DNA of 64,000 nucleotides from Steinernema hermaphroditum (GCA_030435675.1 CM059621.1:2418001-2482000); one strand, 5' to 3'; numbered from the stretch's first letter, positions 1-12,459 are shown. Program-made: numbers and translations. Notes: generated from the sequence alone by a model not told the origin.

Positions 1-1101
1 TTCATACTGTCGGTTTTCTTTACATAGGGGATGTTGTATGCTCTGATCCGGGTCACGCCTGGTTCGGATTGTCTACTCGGATAGGATGTACAATAATGTG
101 CAAAGTTCTGATTGCAGCATTGTTGTCTTTAGCTACTTCTTCAGTTCTTAGATACGCGAATTTCCATCGATTTACTATCTTCATAGATGAGAAGGCTTAT
201 ATTGTTCTATCTTTTTACACTATCTAAACTTTCGGTTATCTATGTTACCTTTATTTTTGATGTCCTGGCAACAGATAACAAAACATGAAATGCATTTCTG
301 TAACAACGGTGTCTCTGTCATAACTGACATTCTGCTCGAAAATTCAAAATCACCCGGATTACAGCAGTACGCGCGACGATCTGAAGAGAGCGATCTTGAT
401 TTTCAAAGGGCTCAGAGTGCAATAGTAACTTCGAAAAGAAAAATTTGTATGTGTAAACTGAGCTTTAAGTCGAGGTCCTCTCAGTTAGCTCTGAGCCGAA
501 TGGAGCCGGATCCCGGCTCTATATACTGGGAAAATTGCATTGACCGGCTCGGGTTCGGCTCGGAACCAACTGGGCCGAGTCGGTATTTCACTGAGTCGGT
601 ATACATATCTGTGTATGTGTCATCGTGACCAGTTGCTGGCCACCTTTTTCCTTGGACGCCCGGAGATAACTTGCCTTAGCGGCGTTCGGAACCCCTTTAA
701 GACGGTGAAATCGAAGACACCCTTGGCGTACAGCAGTTCCCTTTTCATATTGAGATGCGTCTTGCACTGGGATATGATGTTTGACATCTCACTGAATGAA
801 TCTATGCTCCAAGAACGTGGTGCTGATATTATGGCGGCGACCAATAGTGTTTTGTAATGCATATGAGGATGTGACACATAGACCAGGTTTATTCCTTGTG
901 TAATCCACCATCAGCATATAGTTCCTTGTCACCGGAACACTCTTTTGCTTCGCAATTAGTGACTATTGTTTCTGGAGTGTAAATAACCGTGGAACAGATC
1001 ATTTCGATAGTACCTCAGGTCAATTCCGACCAAAAAGGGGCGTAGCTATTGTAATGAGGAAGCGAATTTAAGTCCGAAAATCTGAAGAGCATTTCAGTGC
1101 A
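1..1101. other. intergenic, no gene recognised
   Basis: No open frame here resembles a known protein. Around 480-600 there is a stretch rich in GGCTCGG/GAGCCG motifs that resembles 31,995-32,088, so it is probably a dispersed repeat. A TTTCAG acceptor sits about 5 bases before the start of the first receptor gene and could be a spliced-leader acceptor. Confidence 0.5.
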
Positions 1102-2384
1102 ATGGAGCTTTACCTGTTCCGTCATGAGACCTGGAAGCAGCTGTATTCATGCGATTACCTCAACGAGTCTCAGTGGGATTCACACAGAGTTCCTCGCGTG
1201 GCACACGGAGCAGCCAGCATCATCTTCTCTACGGTTGCTATTGTACGTTCTCCTTGGTGGCCCACACACAAACTGAAAGTGCATTACAGGCTCTTTATGT
1301 TCCATGTCTCATTGTCATGAAAAGGAAAGAATTCTTTGGTAACACGTGTTACAAAATCATGTTCTATCTTGGAATCATTGACATCATCTCACAGTGCGTC
1401 GACGGATTTATCAACGGATATCTTCTGATCATTGGAGCGGAATTCTGCACGATGCCCCACTTCATCTACATCACAGGGACTCTTCCGTTTTGTAAGTTGC
1501 ATCCAGTTGTCTCAGTGTTTGTGACTCACCCATTTTCAGCAACGTGGTGCGTTCAATGCGGGCTGTGCCTTCTTCTTGCGGTCAACCGCATGTGTGACAT
1601 GTGGGGACAGGGGGCGATCAACCGTCTGTTTTCCGGTTACCGTACTCACTTCTGGTGTTGTCTCTCTTGGGTGTACGGAATCGTCATGATGTTCACCCCA
1701 CCGTCACTCGTCTTTGTTTCCTCCATTGGTGGAAGCTGGTTTTACGATCCTTACATTGGGTACGATATTCCCGGAATTGACCATAGCTGGGTAGAGTTTT
1801 GTTCTTCGACTATATAAATATAGTGTCTTTTGCAGTACTGGAACCACATGATGGGGATTGATAACCTTGGCGTTAGTCTTCTTCTCTTCATTCTCTATTC
1901 TGCGATGCTGATTAAGCTGTACTTTGAAAGCAGCAGAGGTAGTCAATTGACAAGTAACATGCAAAGATCAGTCAGTGCTAATGCAGCCATATCTTTTTGA
2001 AAAACTCACAAATTCAGATCTTCATCCAAGCGGCCTTTATCTGCTTCCTGTCAGCCATCCCTGCTGTTATCTATCTCTACATGCAGTTCTTCTACACGCC
2101 AGAGTGGCTCATCGCTGTGGGACACTTCGCGTGGCAGGGAAGCAACGGTAAGCCCACTCGAAACCCGTTTGTCTATTTTTAGCGACGTAGGTGGTCCAGC
2201 TTTCATCTACATGATCTTTAACCGCTCAATTCGTCGAAACGTCCTACGCATGTTAGGGATTCAATCAGATAAAGGTAGAAAATTCCACAAATGTGCATTA
2301 GCTTTGTCGTATTCAGAAGTGCATACGATATCTGCTTTCGTCAGCAACACAGGACAGAGCGGTCAAAATCAACAACAGCGTTGA
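1102..2384 (+). CDS. Srt-type 7TM chemoreceptor (copy A)
   Basis: Candidate chemosensory G-protein-coupled receptor of the nematode Srt family, expected in sensory neuron membranes. The N-terminus reads MELYLFRHETWKQLYSCDY, followed by TM1, then the family signatures ALYVPCLIVMKRK, YKIMFYLGIIDI, CVQCGLCLLLAVNR and GSWFYDPYIGYD, and a last TM near GGPAFIYMIFN. About 6-7 exons: introns start at ~1243 (52 bp), ~1494, ~1793, ~1971 and ~2149. The acceptor of the penultimate exon is the AG before 2191, because it restores the N-G-G motif shared by all paralogues. A final 42-bp intron at ~2275-2316 is in frame, so splicing there is undecided. TTTCAG just before the ATG suggests trans-splicing. Nearly identical to the copy at 3994 over exons 1-2, intron 1 included. 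Confidence 0.88.
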
Positions 2385-3993
2385 TATGGCAACAATTTTC
2401 GATAATTACCGTACTTGTATGCTTTTATGACGTTTCACATTATGCGAAATGTTTCGTACAATGTGTCCGTTTGGGAACTGGCAGTTCCGTTGCTTTTTTT
2501 ATTGATGTTACCAGTTTGGTTCTGACAAAAGAATGTTGAAAGGTGCCGCCCGTAGATTTGGATGCAATTTGCTACACTAACACACTACATATAATTCCTG
2601 CAAAATATTAGCTCCCCATGGATACACTAGGCGTGCTATAAAGGACTATTGTCCTTCTTCACTGATGACACAGTCGTTTGTCACCCGCGATTTTCGTGCC
2701 ACGACCAATATACACTTGAACAAGAACAACGTATGGTCCCCGATCACAAATTCCCAAAACGTTTCTCTGGAATGCACGTAAACATGAACGGATTGTATCC
2801 AAAACAAAACATTCAGTTTAAGTATATACTGGGTGACATGAGAATCAACGGTAAAAATAGATGTGTCCCCGGTGAAAGGATAACATGCCTTTTTAGTTTT
2901 CCTAATGTGCCCATGGGACTATAATACTTTGCAGGAATAATACATTCATATAGTAGTATTAGTGGGCACAGTTTCAGCCAAATTGGCTGGGAGCACCTGT
3001 AAGTGCTTTGAGTACGTCGAGGTTTTTTTGTGTAGTAATTGTAATTGGATTATTTCTTCTTTACTAACACGTACTACAAAATCATGCTCTATCCTGGCAA
3101 TATTGACAGCAGATCGTTAGGACCACTGGTTTTCTGCGTTTTGAGTATCGTACGTGTCGAAAATATTAATAAACTGCTTTGTTACAATGCTGGAATTGGG
3201 TAGGAGCCAGGACTCGAAGCTTGCGCTTGTTACCAGTAATGGTAATGGCATTAATAACCTGAGTCCCAAGTCCAGTTAGGGGTCCATCTATTCGATGTCT
3301 CGCTGCCGAGTGTGAGTCAGGATGTTCTACCGTACTGCAAACAGGTTGGGGGTCACTTGTCTGAATTTTCGAATTTTTTCGCTGGAGTAGGAAAGTTCCC
3401 GGGCACGTTTACCTTTGATGCCACCACCGGGCTAAACGACGAAAATCCTCAATTCTCATGCTTATCAATCCTGTTCCACAATGGACTCCGCAGCAGGCGG
3501 TTTGTAGCGCAATACCGAGCCCTGTACTCCGATTCTGAGACCAGGATTCGAGGACGAAATCGGACTTGATTCGGACACTACTTTATCATCACCTTTGTGT
3601 CAGGCGGTCCCAATGCGCTAACGGCCCCTTTAGGAGTAATACTGTTGTTATTGCATAAACGATTCACACACTCAAGAAAAACAGGAGCATTAGACAACTT
3701 TCCCTGAAACTCTTAAATTGTCGTTTCCCGTGACAAAAACATTATTATATACATATTTGTTATCGTACGGGTACATGCGTCATTTCTATGTTGTATTTCC
3801 GCAACGCACTATCCGACGTTTCAAGATATCAACGATTTTCTCTTAGCGCACAAAACTAACAGGTGTTGATGTGTTCGTTTTAAAGCTATTATTTGGCATA
3901 CTTGTAGAGAAGAGATTGATTACACTGGATTCACTCTACGGGTGTAGCTCAGACAAATATTTTATAGCCCATTTCAGTTCACAATCAGAAACA
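2385..3993. other. intergenic between receptor copies A and B
   Basis: Apart from the receptor exon relic at 3055-3112, no coding signal is recognised. The open frames at 2649-2924 and 3312-3569 match no family I know. Confidence 0.5.
3055..3112 (+). pseudogene. relic of Srt exon 2
   Basis: A 58-base stretch reading TTCTTTACTAACACG followed by TACAAAATCATGCTCTATC closely resembles the part of exon 2 in the flanking receptor genes that encodes YKIMFYLGIIDI. It has no intact exon around it, so it is a leftover of a third tandem copy. Confidence 0.7.
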
Positions 3994-5279
3994 ATGGAGC
4001 TTTATCTGTTCCGCCATGAGACCTGGAAGCAGCTGTATTCATGCGATTACCTCAACGAGTCCCAGTGGGATTCACACAGAGTTCCTCGCGTGGCACACGG
4101 AGCAGCCAGCATCATCTTCTCTACGGTTGCTATTGTACGTTCTCCTTGGTGGCCCACACACAAACTGAAAGTGCATTACAGGCTCTTTATGTTCCATGTC
4201 TCATTGTCATGAAAAGGAAAGAATTCTTTGGTAACACGTGTTACAAAATCATGTTCTATCTTGGAATCATTGACATCATCTCACAGTGCGTCGACGGATT
4301 TATCAACGGATATCTTCTGATCATTGGAGCGGAATTCTGCACGATGCCCCACTTCATCTACATCACAGGGACTCTTCCGTTTTGTAAGTTGCATCCAGTT
4401 GTCTCAGCATTCTGATTACCGCCCATTTTCAGCAACGTGGTGCGTTCAATGTGGGCTGTGTCTTCTTCTTGCAGTCAACCGTTTTTGTGACATATGGGGC
4501 AAAAGTACAATCAACCGTCTGTTCTCTGGCTACCGTACCCATTTCTGGTGTTGTCTCTCTTGGGTGTACGGAATCGTCATGATGTTCACCCCACCGTCAC
4601 TCGTCTTCGTTTCCTCCATTGGTGGAAGCTGGTTTTACGATCCTTACATTGGGTATGATATTCCCGGAATTGACCATAGCTGGGTAGAAATAACACTGTT
4701 CTAAGAGAAATTCATCTCATTTTTTAGTACTTTAACTACATGATGGGCATCGACAACCTTGGCATAAGCCTGTTTCTCTTCGTTCTCTATGCAGGAATGG
4801 TTGGAAAGCTGTATATTGAAGGAAAGAAAAGTCTGAAATTTACAAGTGAAATTCAAAGATCGGTAGGTTTATATTCCAAAAAGAGTATTCTAAGAGAACT
4901 TCTAGATCTTTTTCCAAGCGGCCTTTATCTGCTTCCTATCAGCCATTCCTGCTGTCATTTATCTCTACATGCAGTTCTTCTACACGCCAGAGTGGCTCAT
5001 CGCTGTGGGACACTTCGCGTGGCAGGGAAGCAACGGTAAGCCCAATCGAATGCAACTTGCTTAGTTTTGGCGATGTAGGTGGTCCAGCTTTCATCTACAT
5101 GATATTCAATATGTCTCTCCGTCGGAAAGTGCTAGAAATGTTTGGAATTCGCTTTGAAAGAGGTATAGCTGAGGTGCATCGTCAGCGTCATGTAAATTTT
5201 ATGTTCAGACATCCAAGTGATCCCGGCTTTTACAATAACATCGCGCCTGCCGACTCTACACTCACAAGCACCGAATTAA
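3994..5279 (+). CDS. Srt-type 7TM chemoreceptor (copy B)
   Basis: Paralogue of the gene at 1102-2384 with the same exon plan. The start at 3994 is chosen over an in-frame upstream ATG at 3871 because it aligns with the paralogue's MELYLFRHE and follows a TTTCAG acceptor at 3971-3976. Exons 1-2 and intron 1 differ from copy A by only a few bases. Exon 4 (YFNYMMGIDNLG region) is clearly more diverged, and exon 5 is again almost identical, a mosaic expected from gene conversion. The last intron (46 bp, donor after FER, acceptor before ACATCCAAG) shifts the frame so that translation ends at 5279. Without it the frame ends at 5287. Splicing is preferred because the resulting tail aligns with copy A. 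Confidence 0.86.
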
Positions 5280-6414
5280 TTCCATGAAAGCCGTTCGTGA
5301 TCGATGTTAGTCCTTTCCATTTGCTATTGTTTGTCTATACTCCTGTTATATAAGCTTGACTTTTGGTCACGATAGACGTTATGTCTAGGGTGTTGGACCG
5401 ATTTTAGCCCATAGCGTCATCATGGTCGCCTCCCCAGTATAGCCAACGGACCGTTTGTACTCGAACAGTGCGAAAACAAGCGAAGTTCATATTCAAGATT
5501 AGATTTATTCACCACTACAATACGTATTGAAGACAAAAACTATAAAAGTTTATATAAAAAACAACCAGTCGGTCGCCAAGTACATATAAAAACGGTGGCG
5601 CACGACCCGACCGATCGCTGGGCACACACATGGAAGACCTAATACATTTAGTGATCCACAGTGGCTGGCACTATTAAGTCAGGTGTTATATCATAGTTTC
5701 TGGAAACGGAAAATGCCATGCACAACATCAACAAAATGTTTTTGGAATAATGAGATTCGCCCGCATAAAACGTGGAAAGGACAAAGTAAAGAATCACTTT
5801 CACACAAACAGCTCCTCGAAGTTAAAACAAAGCAAACAGCTTGAAATATCGCGTACTATGCTGTTTTTCAAGTCGATGCTGTTGGTGGCTTCTGTATGTA
5901 CGCTACTTGAATAAAAAAATAGCAGTAGCGCCATGATAGCCGTCGGGCAAGACAAAGTACAGGAAAGATGCGTAAAAAAAGCCGATGAAAACACGGACAG
6001 CTTCCCCCCGGCAGTCGGCGACACGTCTGCCTTCCTTTTCGTTGCCTCTTCGCTCTATTGAAGAAGCGTTGATAGTTGCGGATAGAAGGTGGAAGAAGAT
6101 CAGATACACCGCTACCCCATTTAGGACAGAAATAATTTGAATCTGTCCGCTTTGGTTTCTCGCTGTCTCGCCAAGAACGCCTTTGTGTTCATGCACTACA
6201 CGAAGACACGCACTCCTGGCACATTATATGCATTGGAGGGCAGAGCCTTTTTTTAATGGCAAAATCCTACTTTTGCAAAGTGGGGCACCAGAGATTGTTG
6301 TATTCAATTGTTTGTGCGTGCTGGCAAATGACTTTTCATGGTGGGTGGAGTCCATTTACACATACTTTGTGAAAAAGTCTTGCTGACAATCGGTTGGTGT
6401 GTGCTCAGCAAGTA
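5280..6414. other. intergenic with repeat fragment
   Basis: No gene recognised. Positions 5602-5639 (CGACCCGACCGATCGCTGGG and beyond) match one end of the ~515-bp SINE-like repeat described at 6733, so a fragment of that family lies here. The minus-strand open frames at 5800-6196 match nothing I know. Confidence 0.5.
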
Positions 6415-6732
6415 ATGGACCTGTATTTCTTTCGCCATGCGCAGTTCGAGCGGCTCTATAACTGCTCATATACAACGCCCAATGAATGGACGAAATATGG
6501 AATTGTTCATTTTGGTTTCTCGGAATGCTTCTTGTTAGCTGGTGCGATATGCATTGTAAGACAACAAGATCTTGCAAAATTAGATCTACTCATGCTATTT
6601 CCAGATACTGTACCTTCTCATACTGAGGGCGATGTGCCGTGCCGAACTGATCAAGCATTCATGTTTCAAGATCATGCTCTTTCTTGGCTTATGCGACGTG
6701 TCGTCCATTTTAGCTCTGTGCACAACAATAGG

Positions 6733-7246
6733 TCTTTCATTTGTGCCCCCAGCGATCGGTCGGGTCGTCCACTCGCTCTCTCTCTGAGGCTGTCTGAGCC
6801 GAATGAGTTAAGTGAGCGGTCGTTCTCGGCCGTCGCTGTTGGCGCAATGATCGCCCCGGCTCCCAGAAGGCCTGGAACACCAGGGAGCCGTAGTTCCACC
6901 GTCTCGCCAAAAAGCCCGTCACGACCGCCCGACTCTACCCGCGCCATCAGAGAAGCCGAAGAAGCGTTGCAACTCCGAAGTCCGCGCCGCCAGCCGAACC
7001 GAAGATGCCCCTCCGTTCCGTTCGCTGTTCTCCGCCGCCGCGCCACTTCCGGAATCAACTCTTCACGACTTCGACGCCCGCGCATACTGATGGGAACGCT
7101 GGATTCTCTTCGGATTCGTCTGCTCCACCGAAACCAGAAGAAAATCACCGGCTACGGTGTGACTTTGTTCTTCTTTGTGCATTTATGAGACGTCCTGCAC
7201 GGCGTAAGCCGTTGATTCGGGAAGATAAATCGTGTAAAAAAAAATC
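6733..7246 (+). mobile_element. SINE-like retroposon, copy 1
   Basis: About 515 bp, beginning GGTCTTTCATTTGTGCCC and ending with a TAAATCGTG-type, A-rich tail. It is flanked by the 13-bp direct repeat GCACAACAATAGG (6720-6732 and 7247-7259). Near-identical copies lie at 32153-32660 (same strand) and 43566-44081 (opposite strand), each with its own 12-bp duplication. Long, variable target duplications and a simple 3' tail point to LINE-mediated retroposition. The element encodes no recognisable protein, and its long open frames are chance frames in GC-rich sequence. A clear pol III promoter is not visible. Confidence 0.75.
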
Positions 7247-8109
7247 GCACAACAATAGGCTATATGGGCATCAATGGAACGGTACCTTGCAGCAACATAG
7301 ACTTCACGTATATTCTTGGATGCCTTGAAGCGGGTAGGACCATCTATAATGGGTCCAGTAACTGCTGTTTCAGCGTCGTGGTTCAGTCAATGCAGCACTT
7401 GCGTACTGTTGGTCTTCAACCGTTGTGTAGATTACTTTAAACCAAGCTGGCTAACGACGATGTTTGCTGGAAGACGGACAATCATATGGCTGCTGGTTTC
7501 GTTTCTACACTTTGTGGCAGGATGGTTATATTCAGCCCCACCGATTTTTAGCTCTGTTGGCATGTCGTATTCGTTTAACCTGTACGATGGCATTTCACAC
7601 CCAGATACTACAATTAGCAACAGCCAAGTATGTCGCTCTAAAATTTTATTGGGGATACAACGCCGTGGCCGGATACAAAGCTGTGGCTACATAGTTTACA
7701 TATTAGTATATAGCAATAACGAGAATAACAGCCACTCTTTGACTATAATCTGCCTGCTTATCCAAGAATTGCTTTAGAATGTTGGAGTTTTCTTCTTGAT
7801 GGACAACGTTACATTCGTCGCGACGACGTCGCTCTTGTATGGGTTCTTCTTAATGCTCTTCATTTGGCAAAAAATGACCGGGCTGCCGCGGAAGGTATCA
7901 AAGATGCGAAAACAGGTGAGCATGGTTAACGAGTCTATTGTTACAATCTTACACTCTTGGATCGGCTCACACTATGTTGAGCGTCATATAGAGTAACCAG
8001 AAAGAAATGTATCACCATAGTCATTGCCTCTCGTCTGGCTTCAGTAGCACAAGGAACATCAGTAGCACAAGAGGCATCAGAGCTGGAAGTGGCTGGATTC
8101 AGGGGGATG

Positions 8110-8640
8110 CCTAACGGTGCGGTACAGCGAACGGAGTGGAGAACCATCTTCTGATCGCATGGTCGAATGGAGGCGAACTTGTCTTCTTCTTAAGATTGGG
8201 CTTTCCGCAAATGAACAATACTTTACGAAAATAATCTCTTTGCGGAGTTTTATCTGGGGAAAGAAAGCAGAGAAATATCGTACCGTCGGATTCGGCAGAA
8301 AGTTGAAGAACCCCTTGTTTGCACTTCAAAAACTATATGACCGCAGAATCAATGGTCACATTTTGAAAACAATCAGGTTTTCGGAATTGATTATAAATGG
8401 GATGTCCCACAGTTCAAATAAGTAATGCGCCTTCTCCCTACTCCAAGCGTGCCAAATTTTGGCCGGATCGTATGACATCACATGGTGAAGTCGCTGTGTG
8501 CTTTTTGTTTGCCAACATTTTACCACATGTCGGCGGACTCGTTTCGGACTCGTCGGCATCACTGGTTATGAGAGCCCCGGTAATGACGACCAAGAACGGC
8601 CGCTCACTCAAATCATTTATCAAAGAGCAAAAGGACGATC
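8110..8640. repeat. possible diverged copy of the SINE-like repeat in a receptor intron
   Basis: The enlarged intron of receptor copy C holds AACGGAGTGGAGAACCATCT (8133 on) and AACGGCCGCTCACT (near 8594), which resemble internal segments of the ~515-bp repeat. The match is partial and boundaries cannot be set. Confidence 0.35.
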
Positions 8641-9249
8641 TTTGGACGAGAGAGTGTAATAATAGTGCAGAAAAGAACGTTTTTGGTTAATACTGATGAG
8701 GTTTGGTCTAGCTAGCTTTGTTGAGTATCTAGTGGGGTTCTCAAAAGGGTGAGATCCTCATTAGTGAGCGTCAAATTTTCATGCACGTCAATCATAACAA
8801 AAATGATTGTCTTTTTTACCTGCTCAAAGATCGGTCACTTATTATCATCAACACATACACTACCATTCTTTCAGTTGTTTTTGCAATCCTTTCGGATTTG
8901 CCTCCTGCACTTCATGGCCGCTTTGGTAGCTGTTTACTCAGAAAGTAAACACATTCCTGGAGAAGTTCGATCGCTCTGTTGGCTCAGTAGCAGCGGTAAG
9001 AATCACGGATGAATCAGTATTACAACGTCGTGGTATTTAGGCGGATCGGTGTTAATCTACTTAACGAAGAGTAGACTAATTCGCCGCGGCGTTATGAAGA
9101 TTTTCTGTTCGTCCATTTTGCGTGTAACTCCTACTGTTTCGAATCGGCCGAATCCATCCGATGTCTCCAGGCCTGATCTATCTGCGATGGCGCACAGAGT
9201 GGCTCGAACTATAACCGCCCTCGAACCTCCACGTAGAACCATAACTTGA

Positions 9250-11145
9250 ATGATTCGGTCATTCCTGTGTTTTCATAATGAAACTAAAGGACGTGAGAGA
9301 TTTTCAATACCACGCTCCCATACTACGTGAATCATGACCATGGAAACAGCTTTAGGGTTTTCATCGACGTAAGTGCAGTACACGCCATCTTTGATCTGTG
9401 CCGGTGGCGTCATCGTCCAATTTTAGTTTGAATGACTCCATTATACCACACAGCATTTCTATAAGGTCTCAGTAGATGTTAAAATTACGGGGCGTGAGAA
9501 TGACTGAAGGTCGCGTTGAACCACGACCTTCAGGGTAATAGGTTTGTCCTGTGATTGCAGCCATGGTGCTAATGATATGCCCAATTGGAAAACATCCTGC
9601 ATCACACAGAATCACAACGGTCTAAGTTCTTCAACCGGTTGGGGACACAGCAGTTTGCAGAAACTTCGCACATGAATGTTCGGTGCATGCGCTTGCTGTA
9701 CCCATCTGGATGCACATCGGGGCGAGATTAAGGCGCAGATGTGGAACCTCCCAAAGTTAAGTACCTGCAGCTTTAAATTGCGTTTCCAACTAGTTCAAAC
9801 AGTGGATAGATCCGGCGGCGATGTGGATTGATCTTACAGTCGTTGTGGATGGATCTCCAGGTGTTTTGCTCCTGAATAACAATAGCACTGTAATGCGCTA
9901 CAAATAATATGTAGAATAACAATAACAGAAATGAGAACACAAGAAGGTCGCCGACTTATTTGTCACGACAAGGAAATACAAAGAAAAACGGCTATTTCTG
10001 TGCAAAGGCTGATTGTTCGTTGCATAAGAAAACAAGCAAACAACGAGGGATGCATATATGAATGCATACATAAATGAACTTCCTTTCTTAAAGTTCACCA
10101 CAACAAGCGTGATTATCCCGTGTAAAAACGCTGATTTGGGATTTAGTGCAAACAAGCAGACTGACAACACGACAGCTGTTTTTAAACAAACATTGCAATG
10201 AACTAATGAACTAAGGTTTTTGGATGTCTCCATTGAACTTCCGTTCCATTACCATCAAAATTTAGCTTCCCGAGAAAACGACATTACGCCGGTTTTTTTT
10301 GTCGCCGGCTTAGGCTTAGGCTTATTGGGATCCCGTATTCAACTTTGATGAATCAGGGCGCGGCATCAGAGTTGAATACAGCGACCCATGGGGCGATCTC
10401 ATGGCCACCCTCTTTGTACTGATTATAACTGGCACGGCATGGGAGTTTGGGCGATCATTGCGCCAACAACGACAGCTCATTCAACTCAGTCGGCAAACTT
10501 CAGACAGAGCAAGTGGATGAACAGAGCGACTGTTGGGGGGACACAGATAAAACCGATCCTACCCTACTATTAGAGCTCGTTCTCCTAAGTACCACCCTCG
10601 TTGTACTGACTATAACTGACTATATACTGACTATGCCCGTGTTTCCCGACAATGTCTAAGACGTGTTTTGCTCGATGGTACGAGAAAAACAACGAGTGTT
10701 TTCGCGAAGAAAATGGGTCCGTTAATTATGTTTTCAGTGACAGACTCCTGTCTCGGATTGGCATTACAAAAGATGCATTCCGAGAAAGTATATAAAACAC
10801 TGCATACAATTCCAATAGACGAGATGCGTATGATTGTCACATCGCAACCTGCCTTAAAATGAGCTGAACTACTGACTAGTGTTTATCGAAAGGGAACCAT
10901 CTGGTACAGGCAACCTGGTTCGTTTGAGATCACATCCGACCATATAAGTTAATTTTTCTTTTGGAGCCATGGTTAGGTCAGAAGCGCGAATAGATCAGCA
11001 TTGCTTTTTTTGCAATTATTATTTTTTGTTCGTCGTAGACACAAGAGTGCCTATATGAATGAATGCCGATTGTTAGGTCAGAAGCACGTATAGACATTCT
11101 TCGAAGAATTTCCGAATACCCTGATTGGAACTATTGTTCTTTTCG
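9250..11145. other. intergenic repeats upstream of the tandem receptor trio
   Basis: Holds a dispersed repeat (9590-10235, separate entry), a diverged fragment of the SINE-like family near 10440-10560 (GCGATCATTGCGCCAACAAC), and from about 10630 onward the 5' part of the ~3.95-kb tandem unit that recurs at ~14490 and ~18460. No other gene is recognised. Confidence 0.55.
9590..10235. repeat. dispersed repeat family 2, copy 1
   Basis: The segment with AACAGAAATGAGAACACAAG followed by GGTCGCCGACTT and CTGTGCAAAGGCTG recurs at 16880-17330 and, partially, at 14130-14290 and 16535-16830. The copies share the order of several motifs, down to TTCCTTTCTTAAAGTTCA and TTTTTAAACAAACA. No coding content is recognised. 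The 111-codon minus frame here is not conserved among copies. Confidence 0.6.
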
Positions 11146-11152
11146 GTATAAA
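11146..11152 (+). promoter_or_regulatory. TATA box of receptor copy D
   Basis: TATAAAA lies 40 bases before the ATG at 11186. The same box lies 39 bases before the start codons of the two tandem paralogues (15071, 19043), while upstream in-frame ATGs overlap the box itself and are therefore unlikely starts. Confidence 0.55.
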
Positions 11153-11185
11153 ATGAACTGATCCAAAGCAGATGCATCAGCAGCG

Positions 11186-12459
11186 ATGGATCTTTTCTTC
11201 TTTCATCACGACGAATATGAACGCCTCTACAACTGCTCCTTCAAAACCTACGATGAATGGCTGAAGTACGGTGTGCAGAACTTTTTCCATGGGCAACTGT
11301 ATCTCATCATCGGAACGATTTATATCGTAAGAGATTCTAACCGGTCTGTGCTGAGACTTCCCTTTCAGGTGCTTTACATACCCATCCTCATCGTGATGAC
11401 TCGTCCTAAATTGATGCAAAACTCATGCTGGAAAATCATGTTCTTCCTTGGCATCGTGGACATAGGTTCGACGATACTGAACTGCATTATACCAGGATAC
11501 ATGGGCGTTCGTGGTGTGGTTGGATGTAACTACATCCACTTCTTTTACGTTAATGGATGCTTGGCCATAGGTAAAGATATTTCCTTTCTGACGTGCTCAT
11601 TTTGATTCTTAGCCTTCTGGTTCTGTCAGTGCTGCACATGTACCGTGCTCGCCATCAACAGATGTGTCGATTTCTGGAAACCCAGATGGATGGCTTGGCT
11701 GTTTGAAGGCAAAACGACATTTCTGTGGATCATTGGATGTTTGGCCTACTTCTGGGCCGGATTTTTCTACTGTGCTCCTCCGATCTTCAGTTCACAAGGA
11801 ATGGCCTACTTCTTTGACCCCTACTTTCTGATTCCAATGGAAGACGTTCCCGTTGAAAGGAGTGGGGTGAGTTCCGTTCCTTTTACCTCTATTCTTACAA
11901 CGACTACAGTATATGAGCCGGTTCCACTCTCTCAATAACATCGCGATTGTCTTCATCCTTCCTGTGTTCTATGCGTTCCTTGTTTTTTCGGTCTGGTTGA
12001 AAGGTCGCGCAGCTACAAGTGCTTCCCTATCGAAAATGCAAAAACAGGTATGTTGCAAGAGCACTGCTCAAATAATGAGCAAGTCAGCTCTTTATCCAAT
12101 CGTTCTGGATCTGTTTTCTGAACTTTGTGGCCGCTTCCGTTTACGTCTGCATGCAGTTCTTCCCAATCCCGTTCTTCTTCATAACCGTCGGGCAGATGAT
12201 GTGGCAAGGCAGCAACGGTAAGTAACATTCCCATTTTTTGGCTATTTCTGTTTTAGGCGGTGCGGTGGTCATCTATTTATTGATGAACAACACTATTCGT
12301 TCCGGTGTCCTGGAAATGATTTGCGGCCCGTTTGGCAAATACCATACAAATGGACGTACATCGTCGGTGGTTTCCGGGACCGTGAAGCCGTCTGGACAAA
12401 GGACGGGAAGTACGCAAAGTCGTGGGGTCGCCCCGGCTTCCAGTGGACATCTGATGTAA
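11186..12459 (+). CDS. Srt-type 7TM chemoreceptor (copy D, tandem trio)
   Basis: Exon 1 encodes MDLFFFHHDEYERLYNCSFK, and exon 2 (~11369-11570) VLYIPILIVMTRPKL and CWKIMFFLGIVDIG. Exon 3 (from ~11613) has FWFCQCCTCTVLAINRCVDF and GMAYFFDPYFLIPMEDVP, exon 4 SRFHSLNNIAIVFILPVFY, exon 5 LFIQSFWICFLNF and exon 6 GGAVVIYLLMNNTIRSGVL, with a Ser/Thr-rich cytoplasmic tail. Introns are ~45-60 bp at the same positions and phases as in the other Srt genes here, and no frame break is seen. From exon 4 to the stop it is almost identical, introns included, to the gene at 15110. Confidence 0.9.

Larger units (their letters stand above)
6415..9249 (+). pseudogene. Srt-type chemoreceptor interrupted by SINE-like insertion (copy C)
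   Basis: Exon 1 (6415-~6555) encodes MDLYFFRHAQFERLYNCSY. After a 49-bp intron, exon 2 runs in frame (LYLLILRAMCRAELIKHSC, FKIMLFLGLCDV) until 6732, where a repeat begins. The exon resumes after 7246 on the same 13-bp sequence, so the insertion made a target duplication inside exon 2. Exon 3 (from ~7369) holds CSTCVLLVFNRCVDYFKPSW and GWLYSAPPIFSSVGMSYSF. Exon 4 (~7770-7914) holds TM5, exon 5 (~8873-8997) TM6 and exon 6 (~9040-9249) TM7 plus tail. The intron before exon 5 is about 950 bp, unlike the ~45 bp of the paralogues. The rest of the frame looks open, so inactivation is recent and due mainly to the insertion. Confidence 0.8.

Noticed and set aside
3195..3280. tRNA-like B-box sequence on the minus strand
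   Set aside because: GCTTCGAGTCC is present, but flanking bases do not form acceptor or anticodon stems.
6672..7188. Long open frames on both strands inside the SINE-like element
   Set aside because: The same frames recur in every copy but are not conserved in the diverged copies. They are Arg/Pro/Ser-rich and reflect GC-rich composition without stops.
10308..10324. TTAGGC nematode telomere-like repeat
   Set aside because: Only about two and a half units (GCTTAGGCTTAGGCTTA), too few to be a real interstitial telomere.
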